A stretch of DNA of 64,000 nucleotides. Source: [Clostridium] symbiosum. Its GTDB lineage: Bacteria > Bacillota > Clostridia > Lachnospirales > Lachnospiraceae. The DNA is taken from positions 2,412,001 through 2,476,000 of the forward strand of contig CP143946.1 in assembly GCA_036419695.1 (NCBI GenBank). Reading direction: 5' to 3'. Shown piece by piece: positions 21,915 to 31,299 of the stretch (its first letter is position 1; each line of letters starts with the position of its first letter). The position numbers were made by a program, and so were the translations under genes. Under the pieces are notes generated by a model. The model made no database searches and was not told the DNA's origin. It saw only the letters and a program-made list of their open reading frames with translations.

Positions 21915-24900
21915 TTAGGCCTCGGAGTCGCCCGAGACATCCCCGTTGTCAGTGTCGTCGCCTTCATCGGCTGCGGCATCCTCGGCCTTCGCGGCGCGAC
22001 GGTTCTTGATGCCGTAGTAGGCGCAGCCGCACGCGAGCACGGCGAGTGCCGCGATGGAGACCACGATGAAGAAGTCGTTGCCGCCGGTCTTGCCGAAGAA
22101 CCCGCCGGGAGGCGTGGTGGTCACGGTGACCGTCTGCCCCTCATCGTCGATGTCCTTGTGCTCGGCGACCAGAACCTCGGTGGCCTCGTTGCCCTGCTCG
22201 GTCTGCTTGTACAGCTCCTCGAACACCACGAGGTCGTGGCCGTCGAGGGAGGAGGCGTCGAACTTGCCGAGGTCGATGTCGATGGTGCCGTTCTGGCTGT
22301 TGGGCGTGAACTTGAGTTCGGCGGTGACGTGCTGGTCGTTGATGGACAGCATCTCGCCGGTCTTCTTGTCCATGAGCGTCGCCTTGAGGGTGTATTCCTT
22401 GCCCGGAATCAGGCCCTCGTAGGTCACGCGGTCGGTGATTACCGCATCCTTACCGGCCATCAGCGTGTGGTCGCCGTCGGACTTGTCCGTAGCGGTGGTG
22501 CCGATGACGGTGGGCACGAGGTTCACGGTCTGCTCCTCGGAGTCGAGGTCGCATTCGGAGGCGACGATGACGGGGGCGGAACCCTCCTCATCCGCGACCG
22601 CGTTCTTGGACATAACCTCGAAAACCACGATGTCCTTGGTCTCGCCGCCGAGGCGGTCGATGACATCGTTGGCGTTGAAGTGGAAGTCCATGGTCACGGT
22701 GCCGTCGTACTTCTCCGGGGTGAACTCGGCGGTCTGGTAGACCAGATGGGAGATGAGGTCTTCGTTGTCGGCGATGAACTTGCCGAGGGTATCCATGTCG
22801 ATGGACACCGGCAGCTCGCCGGTGGCGGAGTAGTTGAGCACGATACCGGAGTCCTTGAGCACGGCCACGTCGGAGACGGCTTCCTTCTGCTCATCGGTCA
22901 GGGCATCGTAGCCCACCTTGCCGGTGGTGTCCACGGTGGCGGAGGTCAGGCCGTCCTCATCGGTCTCATAGGTGGTGTCGATGACCTCGAAGGTGCCGTC
23001 CGCATGGACGCGCACGGTCTGGGACTTCTTCACCGAACCGTCCTCGGCGGTCTCATCGGAGACCACGATGTCGGCGATACCCTCATCCTCATCCTGCGCG
23101 GAGAGTCCGAGCACGTCGAGGAGCTGCTGCATGAACGCCGCGACATCCGCCTCGGTGTACTTCTCGCTGCCCTCGCCCGTGAGGATGGGAAGGCCGGTCT
23201 CGGCATCCATGAGGATACCGGTCATGGTGTAACCGATGCCGGTCAGGGCGTTCTCGTAGGCCACCTCATCGGTGATGGTGGTCTCCGCATCCGCGATGAC
23301 GTTCTTGTCCCCATCGAGGCCGTCGGTGGCCGTGGTGGAGATGCCCGTCACATGGGCGGTCGTGGTCTGCTTGCCGTCCTCGATGTCGGCGTGGGCCACA
23401 AGCTCGACGCCGTTCTTCTCAAGGCTCTCGAATGCGACCATCTCGGTGTCCTGCGGGATGCCGGCGGAGTCGAAGGTGAAGGTCACCTCGACCTTGCCGT
23501 CGCTCTTCTCGGGCGTGAAGGTGGTCTCTGCGGTGACGGGCTTGCCGTCCACCTCAAGAGCCTTCTCCGTGACGTTGCCCTCCTCGTCGGTCACCTTCAC
23601 ATGGAGGCTGCCCTTCAAGGTGTAGGTCTTGCCGGGGATGACGTTCTTGTACTCCACGGTGTCGATGACCGTGGTCTTGCCGTCGGTCACGACGTTCTTG
23701 TCGCCGTCATGGCCGTCCAGCGCGGTAGTGCCGATTTGCGGACGGGTGACCGTGGTGGTCTGCTTGCCGTCCTCGATGTCCGCATGGCTGGCGATTTCAA
23801 CACCGGTGCGCTCAAGGGACTCGAAGACCACGATGTCCGTCTTGTCGGCGATGGTGCGGGAGTCGAAGGTGAAGGTCACCTCGACCTCGCCGCTGGCGGT
23901 CTCAGGCGTGAAGGTGGTCTCAGCCGTCACCGGCTCGCCATCCACCTCAAGAGGCTCCGCCGTGAGGTTGCCGTCCTCATCGGACTTCTTCACCTGCATG
24001 GCACCCTTCAAGGTGTACTCCTTGCCGGGGATGAGGCCGGAGTATTTCACGGTGTCCACGATGACCGTCTCGTCATCGGTGACGATGTTCTTGTCGCCGT
24101 CGATGCCGTCCAGTGCGGAGGTGGTGATGAACGGGTGCTTGACCGTGACGGTCTGCGCCTTGTCCTTGATGTCCGCATGGGCGGCGATTTCAACGCCGTT
24201 CTTCTCAAGGGACTCGAAGGCCACGATTTCCGTGTCGTGGGGAATGGTCAGAGAGTTGAAGTGGAACACCACATCGACCTTGCCGTCGGCCTTCTCAGGC
24301 GTGAAGGTGGTCTCTGCGGTGACGGGCTTGCCGTCCACCTCAAGAGCCTTCTCCGTGACGTTGCCCTCCTCGTCGGTCACCTTCACATGGAGGGTACCCT
24401 TCAAGGTGTACTCCTTGCCGGGGATGAGTCCCGTGTACTCCACGGTGTCGATGACCTCGGTGGTGTCATCGGTGATGACGTTCTTGTCGCCATCCGCGCC
24501 ATCCACGGCAGTGGTGCCGATTTCAGGATGGGTCACGGTGACGGTCTGGTTCTTATCGTCGATGTCGGCGTGGGACGCAAGCTCGGTGCCGGAGCGCACA
24601 AGGCTCTCGAAGACCACGATGTCCGTCTTGTCGGCGATGGTACGGGAGTCGAAGGTAAAGGTCACCTCGACCTTGCCGTCGGCCTTCTCAGGCGTGAAGG
24701 TGGTCTGACCCGTGACGGGCTTGTCGCCCACCATCAGGGGCTTGCCGGTGCTCTTGGAATAGAGCTTGCCGTTCAGGGTGTACTCCTTGCCGGGGACGAG
24801 GTTCTTGTACTCCACGGTGTCGATGACCGTGGTCGCGTCATCCACGACAACATCCTTGTCGCCGTCGATACCATCGCGTGCGGAGGTGGAGATACCGGGG

Positions 24901-27900
24901 ACGGTCACGACCACCATCTGGTTGATGTCCTCGATGTCCTCATGGGTCACGAGCACATTGCCGTTTCGCTCAAGGTTCTCGAACACCACGAGCTGGGTGC
25001 CGTCCTCAAGGTCGCGGGAGTCGAAGGCGAAGGTCACGTTGACCGTGCCGTGTGCGGCCTCGGGGGTGAAGGTGGTCTCTGCGGTGACGGCTTCGCCGCC
25101 CACCTCAAGGGGCGTCGCTACGGGCTTGCCGTCCTTCTCGCCCTTCACCTGCATGGAACCCTTGAGGGTGTATTCCTTGCCGGGGACGAGGTTGTGGTAC
25201 TCGACGGTATCCACGATGACCGTCTCGCTGTCGGTGACCACGTTCTTGTCGTTGTCGATGCCATCCAGCGCGGTGGTGGCAATCTTGGGGTTCTTGATGG
25301 TGACCGTCTGGCCCAAATCCTCGATGTCGAAGTGCTTGGCGAGGAAAGTGGAGACGTCTTCGGCATTCTCCATCAATTTGAGCAGCGCGTCGGCATCAGG
25401 CTCGGTGAGGTCACTTGGCTCCAAGGGAATGCCGAAGAGCACTTCGGCAGCCACGAGCTGGGTGCCGTCCTTGAGCGCCAGCGAGTCGAAGGTGAAGGTC
25501 ACATCGGCATCGCCGTCTGCGGTCTCGGGCGTGAAGGTGGTGTAGGACACCACGGGAGCGCCATCGACCATAAGGGGTTCACCGGTGACCTCGCCATCCT
25601 CGGCGGTCTTCTTCACGAGGAGGGCACCGACGAGGGCGTAGCTGCGCCCGGGGATGAGATTCTTGTAATGGACGGTATCGACCACCGTTGCCGCATCGTC
25701 GGTGGAGACGAGCTTATCGCCGTCCGCGCCATCCACTGCGGTGGTGCCGATTTCAGGGGCGATGACCGTGACCTGCTGGTTCACGTCGTCCTTGTCGGTG
25801 TGCTTGGCGATGAGGGAACCGCCCTCGTCGTACAGCTTCTCGTAGACCGTGATGGTCTCACCGGCATGTTGATAAGTCTCGGGAACATTGATGGAAACGA
25901 CCTCGAAACCGCTAGGCTCCTGAGCCGTGAAGGTGTGCTCCGTCACGTCCCCGGACAGCAGGTCGCCGGTCTTGGCATCGTGCAGCTCCGCGACCAGCTT
26001 GTAGTTGCGACCGGGGAAGAGGTTGGCGTAGGCCACCTTGTCCTCAATCGTGAGGAAGTTACCCATGCCGATGTTCGAGTCACCATCCATCGGGTCGTAG
26101 GCCTTGGTGGTGATGGAGGCCTTCACGTCGGTGAGGGTGCCGAAGTCGTACACCTTGCCGTCGCGGCTCACGATGACCGATGTCTCGATGAGCTGATAGC
26201 CCTCGTTGGCGGAGCAGCGAAGCTCCTCGATGAGGTAGGTGTCGTAGGGCAGTGCGCCCTTGGAGTCATCCGGCGTGGTGCCGCCGAACCAGACACCTGC
26301 GGTGGCATCCAGCTTGGAGCTGTCGATGACACCCTCGGCAGCCAGCGCCCAGTCGTTGGCGTTGGTCTCATGGGTGTGCTTGTTCCAAGAGGAGGCGGAG
26401 GAGAAGTAGCCATTTTCATCCGTCACGACCACATGGCTCTCGCCGGTGGTCTTGGAGGTGAGCTTGAAGGCCACTCCGGCGAGGCGGTCTTGGCCGTCAT
26501 CGCCCTTCTTGGTGAACTCAAGGTCGCTGCGCATGACCTGATTCTCGAACGCGCCGTCGAAGGGGTTCACCAGCACGCCGTCCTTGGCGATGCGGAACTC
26601 ATGCGGCTCGCCGTCGGTGAGCAGGTAACCCTCACCGGCCTTGACCTCCTGAATGGAGTAGAGACCGAAGGGCAGCAGATGAGCACTGGTGCTCGCTTCG
26701 CCATCCTTGATGGTTAGGGCATGAACGACCTGACCCTTGGTATAGGTCACGCCGGAGACGATGACGGGCTTCTCGTTGAGGGTCTTAATCTCGAACTTCG
26801 TGCCGTCGAGGGACGCGCCGCCGAGCGGGTCGCCGGTGCCGGTCTCGATGTCATGCTTGGTAATTTTCACGCCACCGCGAACAATGTCATCCTTGGCGGT
26901 GAAGGAATACATCTTACCGTCCTCAGAGACCGTCACTCGCATCTCGTTGGAGGTGTTGAGGTAATCGTCGTTGGTGGCCGTCTCGCGGATGATGTACTTG
27001 CCGTAAGGCAGGCAGTCCGCAGAGGTCTTCGCCACGCCGTTCTTGTCAGTGACGATGGTCTTCACCGTCTGACCGGGGTTGTGGCTCTTGCCATCGACCG
27101 TGACTGCGTTGGGGTTGTCGTTGATGATGGAGAAGGTGATGCCGCTGAAATTAGCACCGCCCTGCGGGGTCTGTCCGGTCTCGGAGTCGAGCTTCTGGAC
27201 GGACACGCCACCGCGAATCACCGTCTCCGGGATTTCAGGAAGGTTGAAGGTCGTGACACCATCAAGAGGCTTCTCCTGAATCTTCTGGAAATTCACCTCG
27301 GGATTCAACTTGTAACCGGTCGGAGCCTTGGATTCGTATGCGGCCACGGAACCACGAGGCATAGTAATGCTTCCGCTTTCAGAAAGATAGAAGTCATCAC
27401 CTGAAACAAAGAAAGTCTTATCAAAGTATGCAAAGCCATTCGCGTTGGTTCTGAACACCCAACTACGAGTCGGCTTCACACCGGCTTTTTTGAGGGCATC
27501 ATAATTATCGTAATCCACGGTGTCGAAGTACTCGATGGTGAACTCCGCGCCCTCAAGGGATGCGGAACCCTGCGGCAAGTTGTTGGCGTTGTACTCCTTA
27601 TCGCCGTCATACTTGCCGATGACCATGCGCATCGGGTCGCCAGAGGGCTTGTCTGCCACCTGCACCGTGGTGGTCTGTCCGCCGTGGACCGTGACCTGCT
27701 GGTCGGGTGCGGGCAGATAGCCCTTCGGCGGCTTGGTTTCGCGCACCGTGTAGGTGCCCTCGGGAAGCTCAAGGGTGTTGGTGTCGCCGTTGGAGTTCGT
27801 GCGCAGCACGCCCATGGTCTGCCCAGTCGCATTGAGGACGGTGAACTCCGCCCCCTCAAGGGAGTAGCAGTCGTTGCCATTGGTGATGTCGGGGTTGGCG

Positions 27901-29684
27901 CTGGTCTTGTGCAGGTTGATGTGACCGGCGAGAACACGCCATCCGATGCGGAAGAATCCCGCTCCCGCCTGAGTATGGGATGTGGGAACTGTCACACCAA
28001 CAATCGCCTCGTTACCGGATACAGAGAAGACGCGGACGTGCTGGCCGTATTGGTCTTCGGAGGCGGCTGGCTCGTTGTAGTTCGGGTCATAGCCGAAACT
28101 CGGGTTCACGCCGACATGGCCGCAGGTGAGCGCCAGCTTAGCGGGCGTGTTGATTTTTACCGTTCCGTTGTCTTGGGCGTAAATCTCAGCGGTGCGCTCG
28201 ATGGAGTAGTTGCCCGCTTGGAGGCGGGAGACATCGACGCCCTGCCAACCCATGGCCTGATTGATTGTCTTGTTCTCGTACCTACCGCCGCCGGGGTTCT
28301 CGACTGCCGGAAGCGTGTATCCGGGAACGTTGCGCCCGGTGTAGGCGTTCTTTCCACGGGTGATGAATGTCTGACCGGCCCAAGGGGCGCTCTTGAACTC
28401 CCACGTGCCGATGTTGTTCACTGACATGCGGGGTTCGGGCATGCGGAAGAAGCTGGCGACCCCCTTGCCGAAGTTGTCGGACATCTTCACGTTCATGGCG
28501 TGGATGCCCGCCGGGGCCATGGCGAACTCAAGCGAACCGGTATCCGCATCGTACTGCCACATTCCCATGTCGGGCGTGTACTCGATGCCGTTGACCGTAA
28601 CGCTGTCGATGGTGCGCCCGGTCAGGGATTCAAGCGCCACATCGTCGGTCGCTAGGGTGACCTTGGTAGACGCGGCGGTCACGGGAAGGGATACCTTGCC
28701 CTTACCGGCCACGTCGCCGCGCACGTCGTTGACGGTGCTGTTGAAATCGAAAGCCGCCTCGGCGGACTCATTCTCGACGGTATAGACGAGCTGGATTCGA
28801 GAGGAGGCCACCATCGGCTCGCCCTTGTCGTTCAGTTCGGTGTAGGACTTGGGCACATATACGAGGCCGGTGGCCTCGTCCACGATGAAACCCTCGCGCA
28901 TCTTCGCGTCGGCGTTGTTCTCGGAAGCGCCCCAGTCGGTGAGTTTTGCGCCTGAGATGTCGGCACCGGCCCAACCGACGTAGTAGTCGGCATCCGGGTC
29001 AACCTCGAAGAGCACGGCGTGGGAGACCGGTTGGGAGAGAAGCGCATCCCAATGCTCGGAGAAGCCGTCACCGTCCTCATCAGCCCAGAGCTTGTCGAGA
29101 GTCGCGTCGGGGAGTTTGCCGCCATCGACCACGGAGGTGGTGACGGTGAGCACGTCCGCGCGGGTCAGCTCATCGCCCTCGCCGACGTACTGGGCATCTG
29201 CATGTTCGCGGATGAAGCCCTCGATGCTGGTGAATGCCTTGCCCTCATCGACATCGACGGCCTTAAAGGGCGCTGAGCCGGGAGTTCCATTCGCGTAGAA
29301 GGTGGAGGTGACGATGGTGTCTCCCTCGACGGTGAAGGTGGCCTTGCCCTCTTTGACATCGACGGCGGTGCCGTCTTCCTCACCCTTGAACACGGTGATG
29401 CCGTCGGAGAAGTACCCCTCATCCGGGGTGACGTTCACCGTGACATCGGTGCCGACCTCGACGGCCAGAGTCATGTCCTCGGTGCCGTCGAAGGAGAGCT
29501 TGCCATGCTGGGTCTCGGAGAGCGAGACGGTCGCAAGCTCCGGCTCGGCTGCGTATGCCGCGACGGGCGCGAACGCGTTGAGCATGGAGCTGGCGATGAG
29601 CACGGCTGACATGACTTTGGCGGTGATGCGCTTGCCATCGAGCTTGCGCTTCACGCGTTTAATCTTGCAGAAGATTCGTTCCAT
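21915..29684 (-). CDS. Giant SpaA/Cna-B and VaFE-repeat adhesin, sortase-anchored
   Basis: 2589 residues. Long signal peptide (to about AAYAAE, residue 47); an N-terminal head (about 50-585) with a CGHVG and a TQAGAGFFR stretch that might form a thioester domain; five SpaA/Cna-B domains (about 585-1195; for example SLEGAEFTVLN, PEGTYTVRETKPP); then nine tandem VaFE-type repeats (about 1195-2520) each starting IGTTA-x-DG-x-DGDK or similar and containing PGKEYTLKG and VVFESL; and a sorting end FFGKTGG, hydrophobic segment, basic RR and an acidic tail. Such proteins hold isopeptide bonds and form stalks or pili. It would mediate cell contact during mating. Repeats five and seven are almost identical in DNA. 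Confidence 0.9.
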   Translation of the reverse strand: MERIFCKIKRVKRKLDGKRITAKVMSAVLIASSMLNAFAPVAAYAAEPELATVSLSETQHGKLSFDGTEDMTLAVEVGTDVTVNVTPDEGYFSDGITVFKGEEDGTAVDVKEGKATFTVEGDTIVTSTFYANGTPGSAPFKAVDVDEGKAFTSIEGFIREHADAQYVGEGDELTRADVLTVTTSVVDGGKLPDATLDKLWADEDGDGFSEHWDALLSQPVSHAVLFEVDPDADYYVGWAGADISGAKLTDWGASENNADAKMREGFIVDEATGLVYVPKSYTELNDKGEPMVASSRIQLVYTVENESAEAAFDFNSTVNDVRGDVAGKGKVSLPVTAASTKVTLATDDVALESLTGRTIDSVTVNGIEYTPDMGMWQYDADTGSLEFAMAPAGIHAMNVKMSDNFGKGVASFFRMPEPRMSVNNIGTWEFKSAPWAGQTFITRGKNAYTGRNVPGYTLPAVENPGGGRYENKTINQAMGWQGVDVSRLQAGNYSIERTAEIYAQDNGTVKINTPAKLALTCGHVGVNPSFGYDPNYNEPAASEDQYGQHVRVFSVSGNEAIVGVTVPTSHTQAGAGFFRIGWRVLAGHINLHKTSANPDITNGNDCYSLEGAEFTVLNATGQTMGVLRTNSNGDTNTLELPEGTYTVRETKPPKGYLPAPDQQVTVHGGQTTTVQVADKPSGDPMRMVIGKYDGDKEYNANNLPQGSASLEGAEFTIEYFDTVDYDNYDALKKAGVKPTRSWVFRTNANGFAYFDKTFFVSGDDFYLSESGSITMPRGSVAAYESKAPTGYKLNPEVNFQKIQEKPLDGVTTFNLPEIPETVIRGGVSVQKLDSETGQTPQGGANFSGITFSIINDNPNAVTVDGKSHNPGQTVKTIVTDKNGVAKTSADCLPYGKYIIRETATNDDYLNTSNEMRVTVSEDGKMYSFTAKDDIVRGGVKITKHDIETGTGDPLGGASLDGTKFEIKTLNEKPVIVSGVTYTKGQVVHALTIKDGEASTSAHLLPFGLYSIQEVKAGEGYLLTDGEPHEFRIAKDGVLVNPFDGAFENQVMRSDLEFTKKGDDGQDRLAGVAFKLTSKTTGESHVVVTDENGYFSSASSWNKHTHETNANDWALAAEGVIDSSKLDATAGVWFGGTTPDDSKGALPYDTYLIEELRCSANEGYQLIETSVIVSRDGKVYDFGTLTDVKASITTKAYDPMDGDSNIGMGNFLTIEDKVAYANLFPGRNYKLVAELHDAKTGDLLSGDVTEHTFTAQEPSGFEVVSINVPETYQHAGETITVYEKLYDEGGSLIAKHTDKDDVNQQVTVIAPEIGTTAVDGADGDKLVSTDDAATVVDTVHYKNLIPGRSYALVGALLVKKTAEDGEVTGEPLMVDGAPVVSYTTFTPETADGDADVTFTFDSLALKDGTQLVAAEVLFGIPLEPSDLTEPDADALLKLMENAEDVSTFLAKHFDIEDLGQTVTIKNPKIATTALDGIDNDKNVVTDSETVIVDTVEYHNLVPGKEYTLKGSMQVKGEKDGKPVATPLEVGGEAVTAETTFTPEAAHGTVNVTFAFDSRDLEDGTQLVVFENLERNGNVLVTHEDIEDINQMVVVTVPGISTSARDGIDGDKDVVVDDATTVIDTVEYKNLVPGKEYTLNGKLYSKSTGKPLMVGDKPVTGQTTFTPEKADGKVEVTFTFDSRTIADKTDIVVFESLVRSGTELASHADIDDKNQTVTVTHPEIGTTAVDGADGDKNVITDDTTEVIDTVEYTGLIPGKEYTLKGTLHVKVTDEEGNVTEKALEVDGKPVTAETTFTPEKADGKVDVVFHFNSLTIPHDTEIVAFESLEKNGVEIAAHADIKDKAQTVTVKHPFITTSALDGIDGDKNIVTDDETVIVDTVKYSGLIPGKEYTLKGAMQVKKSDEDGNLTAEPLEVDGEPVTAETTFTPETASGEVEVTFTFDSRTIADKTDIVVFESLERTGVEIASHADIEDGKQTTTVTRPQIGTTALDGHDGDKNVVTDGKTTVIDTVEYKNVIPGKTYTLKGSLHVKVTDEEGNVTEKALEVDGKPVTAETTFTPEKSDGKVEVTFTFDSAGIPQDTEMVAFESLEKNGVELVAHADIEDGKQTTTAHVTGISTTATDGLDGDKNVIADAETTITDEVAYENALTGIGYTMTGILMDAETGLPILTGEGSEKYTEADVAAFMQQLLDVLGLSAQDEDEGIADIVVSDETAEDGSVKKSQTVRVHADGTFEVIDTTYETDEDGLTSATVDTTGKVGYDALTDEQKEAVSDVAVLKDSGIVLNYSATGELPVSIDMDTLGKFIADNEDLISHLVYQTAEFTPEKYDGTVTMDFHFNANDVIDRLGGETKDIVVFEVMSKNAVADEEGSAPVIVASECDLDSEEQTVNLVPTVIGTTATDKSDGDHTLMAGKDAVITDRVTYEGLIPGKEYTLKATLMDKKTGEMLSINDQHVTAELKFTPNSQNGTIDIDLGKFDASSLDGHDLVVFEELYKQTEQGNEATEVLVAEHKDIDDEGQTVTVTTTPPGGFFGKTGGNDFFIVVSIAALAVLACGCAYYGIKNRRAAKAEDAAADEGDDTDNGDVSGDSEA

Positions 29685-29731
29685 GAAAGACTCCTTTCTT
29701 GATTGCTTGGTGGTTTGCCTGATTGCTATCT

Positions 29732-30364
29732 CTAACCGAAGTTGTAGCCGCCGATACCGCCCTCGGCATCCACGTCGGCCTCCTCGGTGTCATCTTCGTC
29801 CTCGACCTCGATGAACTCGGGGTCTTGGCATAGCTCCGCATCTCGGATGCGGCGGATGGCCGATGCGGTGTAGCCCATGCTCTCGGCCACCTCCTCCTCG
29901 TCCCATGTCGGATGGGCGTTCGCGAGGTAATCGTAGACCGCCACGGCGCGGCGGTTGATGGACTTGGTGGTCTCATCGGAGTAGCAAAGCTGCTCCTGCG
30001 CGAAGAAGCGCTCTCCGTTGATGAGGTCTTCGCCCTCGCGCCAAAGTAGCTTCTCGCCGTCCTTCTTGAGCCACACGATTTCGTCCAGCTCGTCAGGGGA
30101 GACGAGCAGCATGGCGCACCCGACCTTGCGCACGGAGGCGGGAACCTCGACCCCCTCCAAGGTCACCTTGCCTTGGGAGGATGCCGGGTTCCCGTCATAC
30201 CAGTGCTGCACGAGGATGATGCCGTTCTCCTCAAGGGAGCCGAGATAGAGGTTCCAGTCGGTGAGGACGTTCAGCCCCTTGCCGCGATACGGCTCCGAGC
30301 ACGTCTGCGTGGACGAATCGAACTCCTCGTAGCGGTGGCTCTTGAAAAGCACCTCGACCTTCAT
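29732..30364 (-). CDS. Hypothetical protein with HTH-like part
   Basis: 210 residues. N-terminal 120 residues alpha/beta without a known motif; residues 140-180 (VYDYLANAHPTWDEEEVAES, MGYTASAIRRIRDAE) look like a helix-turn-helix; the C terminus is very acidic. It lies 47 bases before the adhesin gene, so it may be translated from the same mRNA and regulate it. Unknown family. Confidence 0.55.
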   Translation of the reverse strand: MKVEVLFKSHRYEEFDSSTQTCSEPYRGKGLNVLTDWNLYLGSLEENGIILVQHWYDGNPASSQGKVTLEGVEVPASVRKVGCAMLLVSPDELDEIVWLKKDGEKLLWREGEDLINGERFFAQEQLCYSDETTKSINRRAVAVYDYLANAHPTWDEEEVAESMGYTASAIRRIRDAELCQDPEFIEVEDEDDTEEADVDAEGGIGGYNFG

Positions 30365-30390
30365 CTACCGTATTCCCCCTTCCTTGGACC

Positions 30391-30876
30391 CTAGCGGGTG
30401 TTGGCGTGCTCCTCGGGCGTGTTGTCCCCGGCCAGCTTGGCGGAGGACTCGCGCATCTGCTCGGACTCGCCCTTGAGGGTCGCGCCCTGCTCCTTGGCAG
30501 CCTCGCGCTCAGCTGCCTTCTCGGCCTTGAAGCCCTCGTTGGCTGCCTTGAGGCCCTTGACCAAATCCCAAGGCTTGACCTCGTACTTCTTGTACGGGTT
30601 CTGCTCATCACCGGCCTTGCCCGTCCAGACCTGAACAGGTTCATCGGCCTTGAAGCCGATGGTGACCTGCTCGCCGGAGAGCATCTGCTGCTTCATGCGC
30701 TCGTTGAGGAACACGTCGCAGGAGTAGTGGCCGAGGTCGATGCCGTTGACCTTGGTGCCCTCCGGGAAATGAACGTAGGCCTTCTCGAAAGTTCGACCGT
30801 CCTTGGCGGTGAACTCGTGCGGCGTGAGGAACGCCGCAGGCATCTTGACGTTGGCGTACTTCGCGTTCTCTGGCAT
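30391..30876 (-). CDS. Hypothetical protein with C-terminal tag
   Basis: 161 residues. Residues 1-100 form a compact beta-rich domain (FEKAYVHFPEGTKVNGIDLG, SCDVFLNERMKQQM, QVTIGFK); it reads like a small single-strand nucleic-acid-binding or OB-type domain, but this is a guess. The C terminus has the tag TLKGESEQMRESSAKLAG followed by a short charged end. The ATG at 30876 is preferred over a GTG at 30885. It is upstream of the 29732 gene in one operon. Confidence 0.6.
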   Translation of the reverse strand: MPENAKYANVKMPAAFLTPHEFTAKDGRTFEKAYVHFPEGTKVNGIDLGHYSCDVFLNERMKQQMLSGEQVTIGFKADEPVQVWTGKAGDEQNPYKKYEVKPWDLVKGLKAANEGFKAEKAAEREAAKEQGATLKGESEQMRESSAKLAGDNTPEEHANTR

Positions 30877-30981
30877 GTCTATCACTCATCCTTTCTGTCC
30901 ATAGAGTGCCTAAGACACCCTATATTGTATATCAATCGGCAGGTGGTGAAGGGAAACCACACCATCTGGGTAGCGGTTGCC

Positions 30982-31287
30982 CTAACGGCTCCTGCGCTTG
31001 TCGTCCTTTTCCTCGACTTCATCCTCGGCATCCACATGCGCGGTCAACGCGGCAGCCGCCGCGCGGGCGCGGGTCGATTCCCCGTGGATGGAGACCGGGC
31101 GCTCTTGCACCGCACTGGACACCACGCGTCCATGCGAGGTCACCTGAACCGCCTCCCGTAGGACGGCACAGCCATCTTCATACTCGTCGGCATCGTCATG
31201 CGAGGGTGCCTGCACGTCGAGGAGCGATTGGGTGACGGAGACGGTCATGTCATCCGCGTCGAGATAGGTGTCGCGTTCAAGTCCCAT
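30982..31287 (-). CDS. Small protein consisting largely of the tag
   Basis: 101 residues. The first 60 residues are acidic and probably disordered; the rest is the tag SIHGESTRARAAAAALTA plus a charged tail ending DDKRRSR. The start follows AGGAGGGATG. If the tag is a docking signal, this protein could be an adaptor or a competitor for the receptor; no other function is visible. Confidence 0.55.
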   Translation of the reverse strand: MGLERDTYLDADDMTVSVTQSLLDVQAPSHDDADEYEDGCAVLREAVQVTSHGRVVSSAVQERPVSIHGESTRARAAAAALTAHVDAEDEVEEKDDKRRSR

Positions 31288-31299
31288 CTGGCATCCCTC

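Noticed and set aside
21267..26717. A plus-strand open frame of 1816 codons
   Set aside because: It is the mirror of the adhesin gene on the minus strand. Repeated, GC-rich codons leave the opposite frame without stops. No ribosome binding site, and the translated sequence is low-complexity (Gly, Val, Leu, His).
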